Part shown: one piece after another, positions 31,786 through 40,950 of the stretch
How the letters are laid out: each line of letters begins with the position of its first letter
Numbering within the stretch: position 1 is the stretch's first letter
NCBI RefSeq assembly: GCF_000686705.1
Contig: NZ_JMLJ01000016.1
Coordinates: 35,809 to 99,808 of the forward strand
Source: Clostridium hydrogeniformans DSM 21757
Lineage (GTDB): Bacteria > Bacillota > Clostridia > Clostridiales > Clostridiaceae
DNA length: 64,000 nt
Direction: 5' to 3'
Position numbers and translations under genes: made by a program
The notes under the pieces: model-generated
Told to the model about the DNA's origin: nothing
Databases searched by the model: none
What the model saw: the letters and a program-made list of their open reading frames with translations, nothing else

Positions 31786-31829
31786 TTTGTTATTTAATAT
31801 TAATCATATAGTAAGGGGGGAGAAGTAAA

Positions 31830-32291
31830 GTGCTTGATAATAAAGATATAGACTCATCAGATAAGTATGATACAACGGAATTAGATATTGATCCAAAAGG
31901 TTTTATTACTGAGATGTCTTATGGTTATGATATGAGAATTGATTCTAATGAATGCTGTTATGATGTAACTAAAGAGATAAATTTTCCACCTTGTAAAATG
32001 ATAAAAAATGAATTCTTAGATGTACAGCCATCTTGTGATGGAAGATTACTTATTATAAAAGTAAATTTAAAAAATATATGCCCAAATAAAAAAATTGCGG
32101 TTGGGGTATTAATTTATAAAGACAATAGAGTATATGCATTTAGAGCAAAAAAAATAGACACAGGTAATTGTAGCCAATGTATATGTAAGAATTTTAATGC
32201 AGGAGAATTTTGCTTTGTATTTACAGAGGATAATCTATGTGAGTATCGTAAGATCAAAATAAAAGTAATAGTTCATTATATTAATTGCTAG
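31830..32291 (+). CDS. Small Cys-rich protein sharing the C-terminal domain of the upstream gene
   Basis: 153 residues, starting at GTG 31830 after GGGGGAG. After a short acidic N-terminus it contains CDGRLLIIKVNLKNICPNKK, IAVGVLIYKDNRVYAFRAKK, CSQCICKNF, FCFVFTED and the end IVHYINC. These align with the second domain of the protein at 30719-31729 (RLLTVNVTVRACERRQVAVGVFV). It has about ten cysteines. It probably arose from that domain by duplication or supplies a stand-alone subunit. A hairpin follows at 32323-32356. Confidence 0.65.
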   Translation: MLDNKDIDSSDKYDTTELDIDPKGFITEMSYGYDMRIDSNECCYDVTKEINFPPCKMIKNEFLDVQPSCDGRLLIIKVNLKNICPNKKIAVGVLIYKDNRVYAFRAKKIDTGNCSQCICKNFNAGEFCFVFTEDNLCEYRKIKIKVIVHYINC

Positions 32292-32322
32292 TTATTATTC
32301 ATAAAATTTACTAGTAGTAATA

Positions 32323-32356
32323 TATCTATAGGGTGGAAAGTTTCACTCTATAGATA
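32323..32356 (+). terminator. Hairpin after the small Cys-rich gene
   Basis: TATCTATAGGGTG pairs with CACTCTATAGATA around GAAAGTTT. The tail (TATTAAATG) is poor in T. Confidence 0.5.
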
Positions 32357-32500
32357 TATTAAATGATGACACATACAAAAAAGAAAATACTAGAAGTACA
32401 GAAAAAATTGCAGATAGGATTTAAGCTTTTGATTTTCATAATTAAAACCTATCATTGCAACAAAGCAAGTGTTATAATTACTAAAAAAGGTGGTTATGTT

Positions 32501-32845
32501 ATGAAAAGAATAAGTATAATTTCATGTATTCTACTTGCAGTTAGCTTACTCTTAATAGGATGTTCAAGGAATACAGACAAAGATGATATAAATAAAGAGG
32601 AGAAAAGTATTCATCTAAAAATCATTAAATCTTCTCATGAGGAGATTATGGCAACTGAAGATAACAGCGATGTAAAATACAATATTACTAACTCTAAGAT
32701 GACTATAACAGATAACAAGGATAATCCTTTATCTTGGAATGAATTAAAAGCATCTAAAGAGGTTAAAGTATATTATTCAGGAAAAATAAAAGAAGTATCT
32801 CCTAGCTTATTTGAAAAGATAAATAAAATAGTAATTATATCTTAG
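32501..32845 (+). CDS. Small lipoprotein, unknown function
   Basis: 114 residues, starting at ATG 32501. The N-terminus MKRISIISCILLAVSLLLIG followed by Cys is a lipoprotein signal with lipobox LIGC, so the mature protein would be anchored on the outer face of the membrane. The mature part (about 93 residues) is hydrophilic, with LSWNELKASKEVKVYYSGKI near the end, and has no family I recognise. AAAGGTGG lies 9 bases before the start. An upstream in-frame extension to 32363 lacks a ribosome site and would bury the signal. Confidence 0.6.
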   Translation: MKRISIISCILLAVSLLLIGCSRNTDKDDINKEEKSIHLKIIKSSHEEIMATEDNSDVKYNITNSKMTITDNKDNPLSWNELKASKEVKVYYSGKIKEVSPSLFEKINKIVIIS

Positions 32846-33096
32846 ATTAATATTAAACCAATAAATTAAAGATAGATGTAATAGTATATATTAAGTGCAC
32901 AACTATTACAAAAATAGAGCATACTTAGGATAAAAAGTTATTTAGGAAGTAATGTAAGTGAGTACCACGAAAACATATATAGGATGCATATAAGAATTTG
33001 TATTCTGCTTAAAGGGGAAGGCATAAAATTTAGAAATATTAGAAGAAATAATATTATTCTATGTTAAAAAATGAATAAGAAATATTCAATATTAAG

Positions 33097-33130
33097 GGTG
33101 GTAGATATTAATATCTACTGCCTTTTTTGT
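33097..33130 (+). terminator. Rho-independent terminator without an assigned gene
   Basis: GGTGGTAGATATT pairs with AATATCTACTGCC (one G-T pair) and is followed by TTTTTTGTTA. The nearest upstream gene ends 250 bases earlier, so it may end the lipoprotein transcript or a small RNA. Confidence 0.75.
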
Positions 33131-33258
33131 TATAAAATATGTACAAGTATTATATGAAAATGAGCAAGGTAGATAGGAAAAGAATAGTGAAATAATGCTA
33201 GCTAATATGGTGTTAGGTAATCCTTAAGTAGATTTAGGGAAAACATTTAAAATTATTA

Positions 33259-33312
33259 TTGACTAACATAGCCATTAATTATATACTGTATATATAAACT
33301 ATATACAGTATA
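33259..33312 (+). promoter_or_regulatory. Sigma-A promoter with overlapping palindromic operator for the GntR regulator
   Basis: TTGACT (33259-33264), 17 bases, then TATACT (33282-33287) is a near-consensus housekeeping promoter. An inverted repeat TATACTGTATATA / TATATACAGTATA spans about 33282-33312 and covers the -10. This is a classic autorepression layout for the GntR gene 50 bases downstream. Confidence 0.75.
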
Positions 33313-33364
33313 TACGGATTAAACAAAAGAGAAAGCATAGTTTAATTTTGAAAGGATAGATAGT

Positions 33365-33733
33365 ATGAGGATAATTATTTCTAATTCTTCAGATGATCCT
33401 ATATATGAGCAAATAAGATCTCAAATAGAGTCAGCCATATTATCTGAGGAATTAAAAGAAGGGGAAGCATTACCATCTATAAGAAGTTTAGCTCAAAGTC
33501 TTAAGATAAGCGTAATAACAACTAAGAGAGCCTATGAGGAGCTTGAGAGAGAAGGATTTATAGAAACAGTGAAGGGCAAGGGGTCTTTTGTTTCTTCTCA
33601 AAATAAAGAACTTTTAAGAGAAATGAAGATAAGAAATGTTGAAGATTATCTTTTGAAGGCTGTGGGGGAAGGAAAGTCTGTAGGTATAACTTTGGAGGAT
33701 TTAAAGGAGATGATTACACTTCTTTATGAGTAA
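33365..33733 (+). CDS. GntR-family (YtrA subfamily) transcriptional regulator
   Basis: 122 residues, the short form typical of the YtrA subfamily, which has a winged-helix domain and only a small C-terminal helix pair. Motifs are DPIYEQIRSQIESAI, LPSIRSLAQSLKISVITTKRAYEELE and GKGSFV. Such regulators control the ABC transporter genes that follow them. Here the transporter starts 22 bases after the stop. The palindrome over the promoter at 33282-33312 is its likely operator. Confidence 0.92.
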   Translation: MRIIISNSSDDPIYEQIRSQIESAILSEELKEGEALPSIRSLAQSLKISVITTKRAYEELEREGFIETVKGKGSFVSSQNKELLREMKIRNVEDYLLKAVGEGKSVGITLEDLKEMITLLYE

Positions 33734-33755
33734 AAATATTTAAGGGGATGTTTTT

Positions 33756-34610
33756 ATGGAGAATATTTTAGAGGTTAAAAATCTAGATAAAGCTTTTAAT
33801 GATTTTAAATTAGATAATGTATCATTTCAGCTTAAAAAAGGATATATTATGGGGTTTATTGGACCAAATGGTGCGGGGAAAAGTACTACAATTAAGCTTA
33901 TAATGAACCTTATAAAAAGAGACAATGGTATGATAAAGGTTTTTGGTAAGGACAATATAGAAGATGAAAAAGCAATAAAAGAAAAAATTGGATTTGTTTA
34001 TGATGAGGTTAATTTTTATGAATATCTAAAACTTAAGGAGATAAAATCTATAGTTGCTCCCTTCTACAAATCATGGGATGATAAGCTATTTAAAGAGTAT
34101 ATGAGAAACTTCTCTCTAAATGAAAATAAAAAACTTAAAGAATTATCTAAAGGAATGAAAATGAAGTTTTCTTTGGCTTTAGCATTATCTCATGATGCTG
34201 ACTTAATAATAATGGATGAACCCACTTCAGGGCTTGATCCTGTGTTTAGAAGGGAGATTTTAGATCTACTTCAAGGAATAATTCAGGATGAAAATAAGAG
34301 TATATTTTTCTCTACTCATATAACCTCAGATCTTGAAAGAATAGCAGATTATATAACATTTTTAAATAAAGGAAAAGTAGTTTTTTCAGAGAGTAAAGAT
34401 TATATTATGGAAAATTATGCTGTTGTAAAGGGAGACAATAACCTTTTAGAGGGAGACAATAAGAATTTATTTATAGGTGTGGATAGGAATAGTTTTGGAT
34501 TTGAAGCATTAACAGATAATAAAAATTTAGTTAGGGAAACCTTGGGGAAAAAAGTAATAATAGAGAAACCTACCTTAGATGATATTATGGTTTATATGAA
34601 TAAAAGGTAG
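33756..34610 (+). CDS. ABC transporter ATP-binding protein (YtrB-like)
   Basis: 284 residues. Walker A GPNGAGKST (about 38-46), signature LSKGMKMKFSLALAL, Walker B LIIMDEPTSGLDP and the switch His in FFSTHI are all present. The signature motif reads LSKGM instead of LSGGQ, as is common in ABC-2 export ATPases. The C-terminal 70 residues form the usual accessory domain. It is encoded with a GntR regulator and two ABC-2 permeases as one operon, probably exporting an antimicrobial or a cell-envelope compound; the substrate is not known. Confidence 0.92.
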   Translation: MENILEVKNLDKAFNDFKLDNVSFQLKKGYIMGFIGPNGAGKSTTIKLIMNLIKRDNGMIKVFGKDNIEDEKAIKEKIGFVYDEVNFYEYLKLKEIKSIVAPFYKSWDDKLFKEYMRNFSLNENKKLKELSKGMKMKFSLALALSHDADLIIMDEPTSGLDPVFRREILDLLQGIIQDENKSIFFSTHITSDLERIADYITFLNKGKVVFSESKDYIMENYAVVKGDNNLLEGDNKNLFIGVDRNSFGFEALTDNKNLVRETLGKKVIIEKPTLDDIMVYMNKR

Positions 34611-34620
34611 GTGAGGGTAG

Positions 34621-35277
34621 ATGAAAGCTTTAATTTTAAAAGATCTTAACTTAGTTAAAACTACATGGAAGATAATTTTAATTTTTTCTTTAGCTTATCC
34701 TATTTTATTTTCTTCAGGAAGTGATATTACAGCAATGACTATGTTTAGATACGTTTTATTTATGGTATATATACTTTGTTATAATTATATATTTTACCAT
34801 GAATATAAGAGTATGAACTTTGTGAATTCATTACCAGCAAGTAGGTTTATGGTAATATGCTCAAGATATATATCATTAATATTAATTTCTATCTTATCTA
34901 TAATGATAGTTATAGGTACTCAAGAACTCCTAAGTATAATTGGTATAACATCATTTAGTATGCAAAATATTCACATAAGTTTTATATTGGAGAACTTTTT
35001 ACTACTTCTTATATGTTCAACTTTTATGACTCCATTTATTATTAGATTTGGAGTAGACCTTGGAAAAACTATTCAAAGGGTAGTTATGATGGGGGTAATA
35101 ATGGGCATAACGATGGCTATATATAGTATGGAAGCTAAGCACTATGAAATGATAAATATATATGCAAATAATATTATAGGTGAAAACTATGAAGTAATAA
35201 TATTTTCCGCTACCTTTATCTTATATATAATTTCTATGGTGATTTCTATCTATATATATGATAAAAAGGAGTTTTAA
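34621..35277 (+). CDS. ABC-2 type permease
   Basis: 218 residues with six hydrophobic segments and the ABC-2 element FVNSLPASRFMVICSRY, a cytoplasmic loop found in this family (the N-SLP-SR motif). It begins 10 bases after the ATPase gene, with AGGTGAGGG before the ATG. Its stop TAA shares a base with the start of the second permease. It would form a heterodimeric membrane channel with that protein. Confidence 0.85.
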   Translation: MKALILKDLNLVKTTWKIILIFSLAYPILFSSGSDITAMTMFRYVLFMVYILCYNYIFYHEYKSMNFVNSLPASRFMVICSRYISLILISILSIMIVIGTQELLSIIGITSFSMQNIHISFILENFLLLLICSTFMTPFIIRFGVDLGKTIQRVVMMGVIMGITMAIYSMEAKHYEMINIYANNIIGENYEVIIFSATFILYIISMVISIYIYDKKEF

Positions 35278-35954
35278 TGATGAAAGCTTTATTATATAAG
35301 GAATGGTGTGCTCAAAGAAAAGTAATATATATTTGGGGAGGATTTATTATACTTTTATGTGGAGTCCTTAATGGAATGTTGGGTGAGAGGGAATACTCAT
35401 ATATAGGATCACAGATTGTATATGGGTTTTCATTAGTATTTTGCAGTATACAAGTGTTTTTATATAGTATGAACATGGAGGGTAAAAATAAAATATATGT
35501 AATATTAAAAAGTGTACCATCTAGCTCAAGGGAAGTAGTACTATCTAAATATATATTTTCTGTGTTATGTTTTTTTATATATTTAATAGTAAGCTTAGTG
35601 ACAGTATTAGGATTAAAACTTTTATTTATAAATGCATCTTTTATAAGTTTTAATACATTGAGTATATCATTAGCTATATTTTTATTATTGATATCTTTAT
35701 ACATTCCAATATTTTTTAAGGTTATAGGTAAGAATATGGGGTACATTAACAGTGTATTTATGATTTTAATGGTTTTAGTTTATAATCTTGTATTTAAAAA
35801 TTTAAAAAAAGATTATATTAACACAAATATTATAGGGAGTCTAAATGATAATATAACAGTATTTAGTAGCTTAATATTGGTTATATCTCTAATTTTATTG
35901 TATATCTCTCATAAGATTTCTATAGGCTTTTATAAAAATAGAGAAGAACTTTAA
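35277..35954 (+). CDS. ABC-2 type permease, second subunit
   Basis: 225 residues, about six membrane segments, with the family loop ILKSVPSSSREVVLSKYI matching the equivalent loop of the first permease. AAGGAG precedes tandem ATG codons at 35277 and 35280; either may serve. Last gene of the GntR-ABC operon, followed by a long hairpin at 35967-36010. Confidence 0.85.
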   Translation: MMKALLYKEWCAQRKVIYIWGGFIILLCGVLNGMLGEREYSYIGSQIVYGFSLVFCSIQVFLYSMNMEGKNKIYVILKSVPSSSREVVLSKYIFSVLCFFIYLIVSLVTVLGLKLLFINASFISFNTLSISLAIFLLLISLYIPIFFKVIGKNMGYINSVFMILMVLVYNLVFKNLKKDYINTNIIGSLNDNITVFSSLILVISLILLYISHKISIGFYKNREEL

Positions 35955-35966
35955 AGGAATCATAAA

Positions 35967-36010
35967 ATGGATAGAGTATAGGAAGTATTTAATTCCTATA
36001 TTCTATCCAT
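35967..36010 (+). terminator. Terminator of the GntR-ABC operon
   Basis: ATGGATAGA-TATAGGAA pairs with TTCCTATA-TCTATCCAT and is followed by CTAAATTTTCC. Both flanking units converge here. Confidence 0.75.
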
Positions 36011-36073
36011 CTAAATTTTCCAAGACTTTATATTAACTTATTTAGATATGTAAATATTAAAATAGAAGTTATG

Positions 36074-37309
36074 TTAGCTATTAGATATAACATTATATCC
36101 CTTAGACTCTAATGATCTAGTTATATGATCTATATGATCTTGTCCATTAGTTTCAATAGTAATAGTTACTACAACCTTCTTAAAATGCTCCATAACCTTA
36201 GTATGATTATGGTTAATCTCTACTATATTAGCCCCTTCTTCTGATATTATAGAGGAAATCTTAGAAATCTGACCAGGAGAATTTTTAAGCTCTAAAGATA
36301 AATCTGCTATTCTCTTTCGTGAAATTAGTCCGTAGTTAAGAGCTGAGGTTAAGGTTATTATATCTATGTTTCCTCCGCTTATAATAGGAACTACTTTTTT
36401 ACCTTTAAAGTCTAATTTTTTTAATGCTGCTATGGATAACGCTCCAGTAGCTTCAGCAACTATTTTATGTCTTTCTACTAAAGTAAAGATAGAATCTATA
36501 ACCTCTTCATCTGTGATGGTTATTATATCATCTACATATTGCCTTACCACTTCAAAAGCAAGATCACCAGGATTCTTAACAGCACCTCCGTCTGCAATTG
36601 TGTCAACTACATCAAGATTGGTAAGCTTATTATTGTCTAATGAAAGCCTCATGGCTTTAGCTCCCTCAGATTCTACTCCTATTATTTTGATATTAGGATT
36701 TATTGATTTAGCGGCGACAGAAACACCGCTTATAAGACCGCCACCACCAATTGGAACAAGTATTACATTTGTATCTTTTAAGTCTTCTAATATTTCAAGA
36801 GCAATGGTTCCTTGACCAGCCATTATATCAGCATCATTAAAAGGATGGATAAAAGTGTAACCGTGTTCATTTTCAAGTCTTTTAGCTTCCTCATAAGCAT
36901 CATCATAACAAGTACCAGTAAGAACAACTTCAGCACCGTATTGTTTTGTAGATTCTACCTTTATAAGAGGCGTGGTTTTAGGCATAACTATAGTAGCTTT
37001 TATACCTAACTTTTGGGCTGAGTAAGCAACTCCTTGAGCATGATTACCAGCAGAAGCAGCAACTAACCCCTTAGATTTTTGTTCATCAGTTAATTTACTT
37101 ATTTTATTTAGTGCTCCCCTAAGTTTAAAAGATCCCGTTGTTTGAAGATTCTCAGGCTTTATGTAAATGTCATTGCCGTAGCAATGGCTAAGTACTGAGC
37201 TGTGAATTAAGTTTGTATGTATACAAATATCTTTAATTCTTTCTTTAGCAGCTTGTACATCATTAAGAGTTAGAATAGATTTCATAAGTTTTTCTTTAAT
37301 AGTATCCAT
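36074..37309 (-). CDS. ilvA: Threonine ammonia-lyase with C-terminal ACT domain
   Basis: 411 residues. A PLP-dependent lyase that converts threonine to 2-oxobutyrate and ammonia. PLP lysine K62 in TGSFKLRGA, the N-loop SAGNHAQGVAYSA, the phosphate-binding VPIGGGGLISGVS, and a C-terminal ACT domain from about residue 328 (LELKNSPGQISKIS). This length and the single ACT domain match the short clostridial TdcB/IlvA type. AAGGGGG precedes the ATG. It stands alone on the minus strand, so a biosynthetic or catabolic role cannot be settled from context. Confidence 0.92.
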   Translation of the reverse strand: MDTIKEKLMKSILTLNDVQAAKERIKDICIHTNLIHSSVLSHCYGNDIYIKPENLQTTGSFKLRGALNKISKLTDEQKSKGLVAASAGNHAQGVAYSAQKLGIKATIVMPKTTPLIKVESTKQYGAEVVLTGTCYDDAYEEAKRLENEHGYTFIHPFNDADIMAGQGTIALEILEDLKDTNVILVPIGGGGLISGVSVAAKSINPNIKIIGVESEGAKAMRLSLDNNKLTNLDVVDTIADGGAVKNPGDLAFEVVRQYVDDIITITDEEVIDSIFTLVERHKIVAEATGALSIAALKKLDFKGKKVVPIISGGNIDIITLTSALNYGLISRKRIADLSLELKNSPGQISKISSIISEEGANIVEINHNHTKVMEHFKKVVVTITIETNGQDHIDHITRSLESKGYNVISNS

Positions 37310-37752
37310 TAGTTTTACCCCCTTATTATCAAAACACCATCTAAATATTATTATAGGGCTTTTTCATATAGTATCTTTACTTATTATGAAATTATATAGG
37401 TCCTAAAAATAGTATTTAGTATTCCTAAAATGAATATAATTGTTAAATCTTAATCATTATATAAGTGTAAAATCATTAATGTCAACCTAACTTTAAAAAT
37501 ACTTAGAAAATTTAATAAATAGGGGGAATAATTTTTTAAGTGAGAAATTATTATGAGGATTTTTATTAAATTTTTTATAATACCCTAGGATTAAATACTT
37601 AAAAGGATAACTTTAGTAAGTTAATATTTTAGGGGATTGATTTTATATTATATAATAGGATATATAATATAAAGTATTTTAAAACTCATGAATATATAGA
37701 TAAGAAATATGTTAATACTTATATATACAATAATAAAAAGGATGTATTTATT
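37310..37752. other. AT-rich intergenic region between divergent ilvA and recQ
   Basis: About 440 bases, the divergent promoter region. I see no gene, repeat or riboswitch pattern in it. Confidence 0.5.
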
Positions 37753-39552
37753 ATGATGGATAGGGCTTTAAAAATTTTAAATAAATATTTTGGTTATCCT
37801 TCTTTTAGACAAGGGCAATATGACATAATAGATAGAATACTAAAAGGAAATAATGTATTTTGCATAATGCCAACTGGAGGCGGAAAATCCTTATGTTATC
37901 AAATTCCAGCTCTTATGATGGAGGGAACCACATTGGTTATATCCCCACTAATATCTTTAATGAAGGATCAGGTGGACAACCTTAATAACATGGGGATAAG
38001 AGCTGAATATATAAATTCAACCATATCCTTAGAAAAAATAAAATCTACAATAAGAAAAGCTAGGGATGGAGAAGTTAAGCTTTTATACATAGCACCAGAA
38101 AGACTTGAAAACTCTTACTTTTGTAGCTTAATTAAATCACTTTATATTTCACAAGTAGCAGTAGATGAGGCTCATTGTGTTTCTCAGTGGGGACATGATT
38201 TTAGAAAAAGCTATACTTACATAAAACCCTTTATAAGTTCTTTAAATATAACGCCTGTAATAACAGCCTTTACAGCCACAGCTACAGAAAATGTACGAGA
38301 GGATTCAATAAAACTTCTTGGGGTAAATAATCCTTATATATATTTAGGAGGTTTTAATAGGGATAATCTATCCATAAATATACATAAGGAGATAGAGAAG
38401 CTAGAGTTTGTTAAGGATTATATAAGAGAAAATCAGGATGAAAGTGGTATTATATATTGTGCTACTAGAAAAGAAGTGGATGGATTATATGAGTATTTAA
38501 GAGAAAGAGGCTTTTATGTAAGTAAGTATCATGGCGGTATAGAAGATAGCTTAAAGCAAAAATATCAGGAAGAATTTTTGTTTGAAAAAACTAATGTTAT
38601 GGTGGCTACCAATGCTTTTGGTATGGGGATAGATAAGTCTAATATAAGATATATAATACACTTCTCTATGACAAAAAACTTAGAGAGCTATTATCAGGAG
38701 ATTGGTAGAGGAGGTCGTGATGGAGAATTATGTAGCTGTCATCTTCTATATAATAGAAATGATATAGAGAGACAAGAATTTATAATAAATACCTCATCAT
38801 CTTTTGAAAGAAGAGCTATAGAACTTATGAAGTTAAGTGATATGGTGAAGTTTTGTGAAAGTGATGGATGCTTAAGAAAATTTATATTAGCTTATTTTGG
38901 TGACTCTAATATAAGGGAGTTTTGTAATAATTGTAGTAGTTGTTTAAATAATCATGAGCTTTATGATTATACAATAGATTCTCAAAAGATATTATCATGT
39001 ATATATAGAACCCGTGAAAAAGTAGGGATATCTGTTCTTTGTGATATTTTAAGAGGAGTTAAGGGGCCAAAGATAGTTAAAAATAATCTTCAAGATCTAT
39101 CTACCTTTGGGATAATGAAAGATTACAGTAATATGTATATTAAGGATATGATTAATGCACTGATTGAAGGTGGGTATTTAGATAAGAAGCCTAATACTTA
39201 TTCCCTTCTTAAGCTTAATGATAAATCTATAAATATATTAAAAGGTAAGGAAAAAGTGTTATTAAATATTAAGGAAAATAAGGCAAGTGTAGTTCTAGAT
39301 GAAGACTTGTTTAAAAAGCTAAGGCTCTTAAGAAAGGATATATCAGTAAGAGATAATATAAAACCTTATATGGTGTTTTCAGATGCTACATTAATTGAGA
39401 TAACGAATACTCTTCCAGTAACCTATGAAGAACTTAAAGGAGTAAAAGGAATGGGAGAAAGAAAAATTATTAATTATGGAAAGTTAGTATTAAATATTGT
39501 TAAAAATCATAAACTAAAGCTTGAAAATGAAAAGAAAAAACAGTCTAACTAG
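37753..39552 (+). CDS. recQ: RecQ-family ATP-dependent DNA helicase
   Basis: 599 residues, the usual length for bacterial RecQ. Motif 0 FGYPSFRQGQ, Walker A MPTGGGKSLCYQ, VDEAHCVSQWGHDFR, motif IV-VI region with FGMGIDKSNIRYIIH and QEIGRGGRDG, the four-Cys zinc-binding region (CLRKF ... CNNCSSC), an RQC winged helix and a C-terminal HRDC domain (YEELKGVKGMGERKI). It unwinds DNA with 3' to 5' polarity in recombination repair. The start is ATG 37753, with ATG 37756 an alternative; the ribosome site AAAAAGGATG is weak and 9-12 bases upstream. Confidence 0.95.
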   Translation: MMDRALKILNKYFGYPSFRQGQYDIIDRILKGNNVFCIMPTGGGKSLCYQIPALMMEGTTLVISPLISLMKDQVDNLNNMGIRAEYINSTISLEKIKSTIRKARDGEVKLLYIAPERLENSYFCSLIKSLYISQVAVDEAHCVSQWGHDFRKSYTYIKPFISSLNITPVITAFTATATENVREDSIKLLGVNNPYIYLGGFNRDNLSINIHKEIEKLEFVKDYIRENQDESGIIYCATRKEVDGLYEYLRERGFYVSKYHGGIEDSLKQKYQEEFLFEKTNVMVATNAFGMGIDKSNIRYIIHFSMTKNLESYYQEIGRGGRDGELCSCHLLYNRNDIERQEFIINTSSSFERRAIELMKLSDMVKFCESDGCLRKFILAYFGDSNIREFCNNCSSCLNNHELYDYTIDSQKILSCIYRTREKVGISVLCDILRGVKGPKIVKNNLQDLSTFGIMKDYSNMYIKDMINALIEGGYLDKKPNTYSLLKLNDKSINILKGKEKVLLNIKENKASVVLDEDLFKKLRLLRKDISVRDNIKPYMVFSDATLIEITNTLPVTYEELKGVKGMGERKIINYGKLVLNIVKNHKLKLENEKKKQSN

Positions 39553-39660
39553 TGTAGGAGAATTAATAGATTACTATTTAGAAAGTACTAAGGATAATGT
39601 TATATCCCTAGATACATCAGTGGATATGTGAATAACTGTAAGGGGAAGGAAGAGGAAAGT

Positions 39661-40068
39661 GTGGATAAGTTTATAAAAAATAAAATAAATATAATAGAAA
39701 ACTCCATAAAAGAACTACAGGATAAAAAAACTAATAATGACAGTATGGAAGACTTTAAAAGTTTTCAACATATAAGCATTAATATAGAGAGAATTATAAC
39801 TAGTATATTAGAACTTACAAGTAACTTTGTAAATTCTAAAAATCTTAAGATGGATCCTAAGTTAGAGGGTATTTTTAAAGATTTATATAAAAATAAAATA
39901 ATAGATGAAAACATGCTATCAGTAATGGAGGAGACCTTAAGTTTTAGAGGGATATCACTAGATAACAGTAGGGAAGTAGATTTAGATTCTATAAAAAAAT
40001 TTATAGAAAATAAGTTAAATTACTCCTTAGAATTTGCTTACATTATAGCAAATAACATCACAGCATAG
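39661..40068 (+). CDS. Hypothetical protein downstream of recQ
   Basis: About 135 residues from GTG 39661, which follows AAGAGG closely; an in-frame GTG at 39628 has no ribosome site. The protein is helical and charged (KFIKNKINIIENSIKELQDK ... FIENKLNYSLEFAYII). No membrane segment, cysteine pair or known motif is seen. It may be co-transcribed with recQ. Confidence 0.5.
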   Translation: MDKFIKNKINIIENSIKELQDKKTNNDSMEDFKSFQHISINIERIITSILELTSNFVNSKNLKMDPKLEGIFKDLYKNKIIDENMLSVMEETLSFRGISLDNSREVDLDSIKKFIENKLNYSLEFAYIIANNITA

Positions 40069-40126
40069 AAGAAGTATATCTTGTACATCCTAATAAGGAA
40101 CTCTTATTAAAAGGAGAGGATATACT

Positions 40127-40294
40127 ATGGATAATAATAAAAATAGAATGAAAGATAGACCAAAGTCCAACGTAGAAAAAAGAAAAATGCATCCAAAAAA
40201 GAATGCTGATGTTGGAGTTATAGACGGAGAAAAGATAGGACATTATGCTAACTCTAAGAATCATCATGAACCTCAGCTTTGGATGGGAAAATAA
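40127..40294 (+). CDS. Small basic hypothetical protein, 55 residues
   Basis: ATG at 40127 follows AAAGGAGAGG with good spacing and ends at TAA 40292-40294. The protein is hydrophilic and basic (KNRMKDRPKSNVEKRKMHPK, later GEKIGHYANSKNHHEPQLWM). The strong ribosome site and the terminator right after it support a real gene. No family is recognised. Confidence 0.65.
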   Translation: MDNNKNRMKDRPKSNVEKRKMHPKKNADVGVIDGEKIGHYANSKNHHEPQLWMGK

Positions 40295-40330
40295 TTAAGA
40301 GCTCCAATGGAGCTCTTAATTATTTTTTAT
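40294..40330. terminator. Bidirectional terminator between convergent genes
   Basis: ATTAAGAGCTCC pairs with GGAGCTCTTAAT and is followed by TATTTTTTAT on the plus strand. The minus-strand gene at 40349-40876 also runs into it. Confidence 0.9.
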
Positions 40331-40348
40331 GTTTTTACACAAAACTAT

Positions 40349-40876
40349 CTACTGTCCAAAATACTTTAAGGATATTTCTAAAAATTCATTTAAGACTTTG
40401 TTAAACTCAGCCTTACTAATATCTTCGTAAGAGTAATTAACTTTTTTAAAATCATTATAAAACTCTAAAAACTTATCTATATGAATTTTGTTTTCTTCAA
40501 ATGATAAGGTATCTCTTCCAATAGAGTATATAGTTTTCTTAACTAGGGACAGATCATTATATTTAGAGTTAACAACATTAGCTAGATACATAGAACTTTT
40601 TTCTAAGTATTCTTCATAAAGCTTTAAGGCTTCTATATTATTTTTTTCTATATGTTTCTCATTATAGATTTTATCTATTTCAACTTTCATTAGATATATG
40701 GAATTGGAGTAATTCCATAAAGAGTTATATCTTTCTTCTTTTAACACCCTTCTTTGTTCAATTGAGAATGAAGAAAGAAAAGATATGGTATGAGAAGGAA
40801 TAAAAGAAATGCATAAAAAGAGTATAAACATACAATGGAATATTGTTCTTAAATCTAATTTTTTATCCTTATTCAA
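40349..40876 (-). CDS. Membrane-anchored hypothetical protein
   Basis: 175 residues. One N-terminal hydrophobic segment (about residues 12-33) could be a signal peptide or anchor; the rest is hydrophilic and helical (EEYLEKSSMYLANVVN ... FLEFYNDFKKVNYSYEDI). The start is TTG, preceded by AAGGAGGGG. Function unknown. Confidence 0.55.
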   Translation of the reverse strand: MNKDKKLDLRTIFHCMFILFLCISFIPSHTISFLSSFSIEQRRVLKEERYNSLWNYSNSIYLMKVEIDKIYNEKHIEKNNIEALKLYEEYLEKSSMYLANVVNSKYNDLSLVKKTIYSIGRDTLSFEENKIHIDKFLEFYNDFKKVNYSYEDISKAEFNKVLNEFLEISLKYFGQ

Positions 40877-40950
40877 AAACCACCCCTCCTTATATACTTT
40901 CTTATATAATACCCAAATATTACCAAAAAAGGAATTGATACTTGTTCTGT

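Larger units (their letters stand above)
32846..33364. other. Intergenic region with an orphan terminator, then the promoter and operator of the GntR unit
   Basis: No gene is recognisable in 32846-33090, but a strong terminator ends at about 33130. From 33259 onward lie the promoter and operator described separately. Confidence 0.6.

Noticed and set aside
31805..31813. CATATAGTA, a possible sigma-K -10 before the gene at 31830
   Set aside because: There is no AC at 16-17 bases upstream, and a start there would put the ribosome site at or before the 5' end of the message.
32989..33072. A 27-codon frame before the orphan terminator
   Set aside because: No convincing ribosome site and a composition without protein character.
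39527..39631. A 34-codon frame overlapping the end of recQ (MKRKNSLTSVGELIDYYLES...)
   Set aside because: No ribosome site, and it overlaps both neighbouring genes; it is kept only as a possibility.
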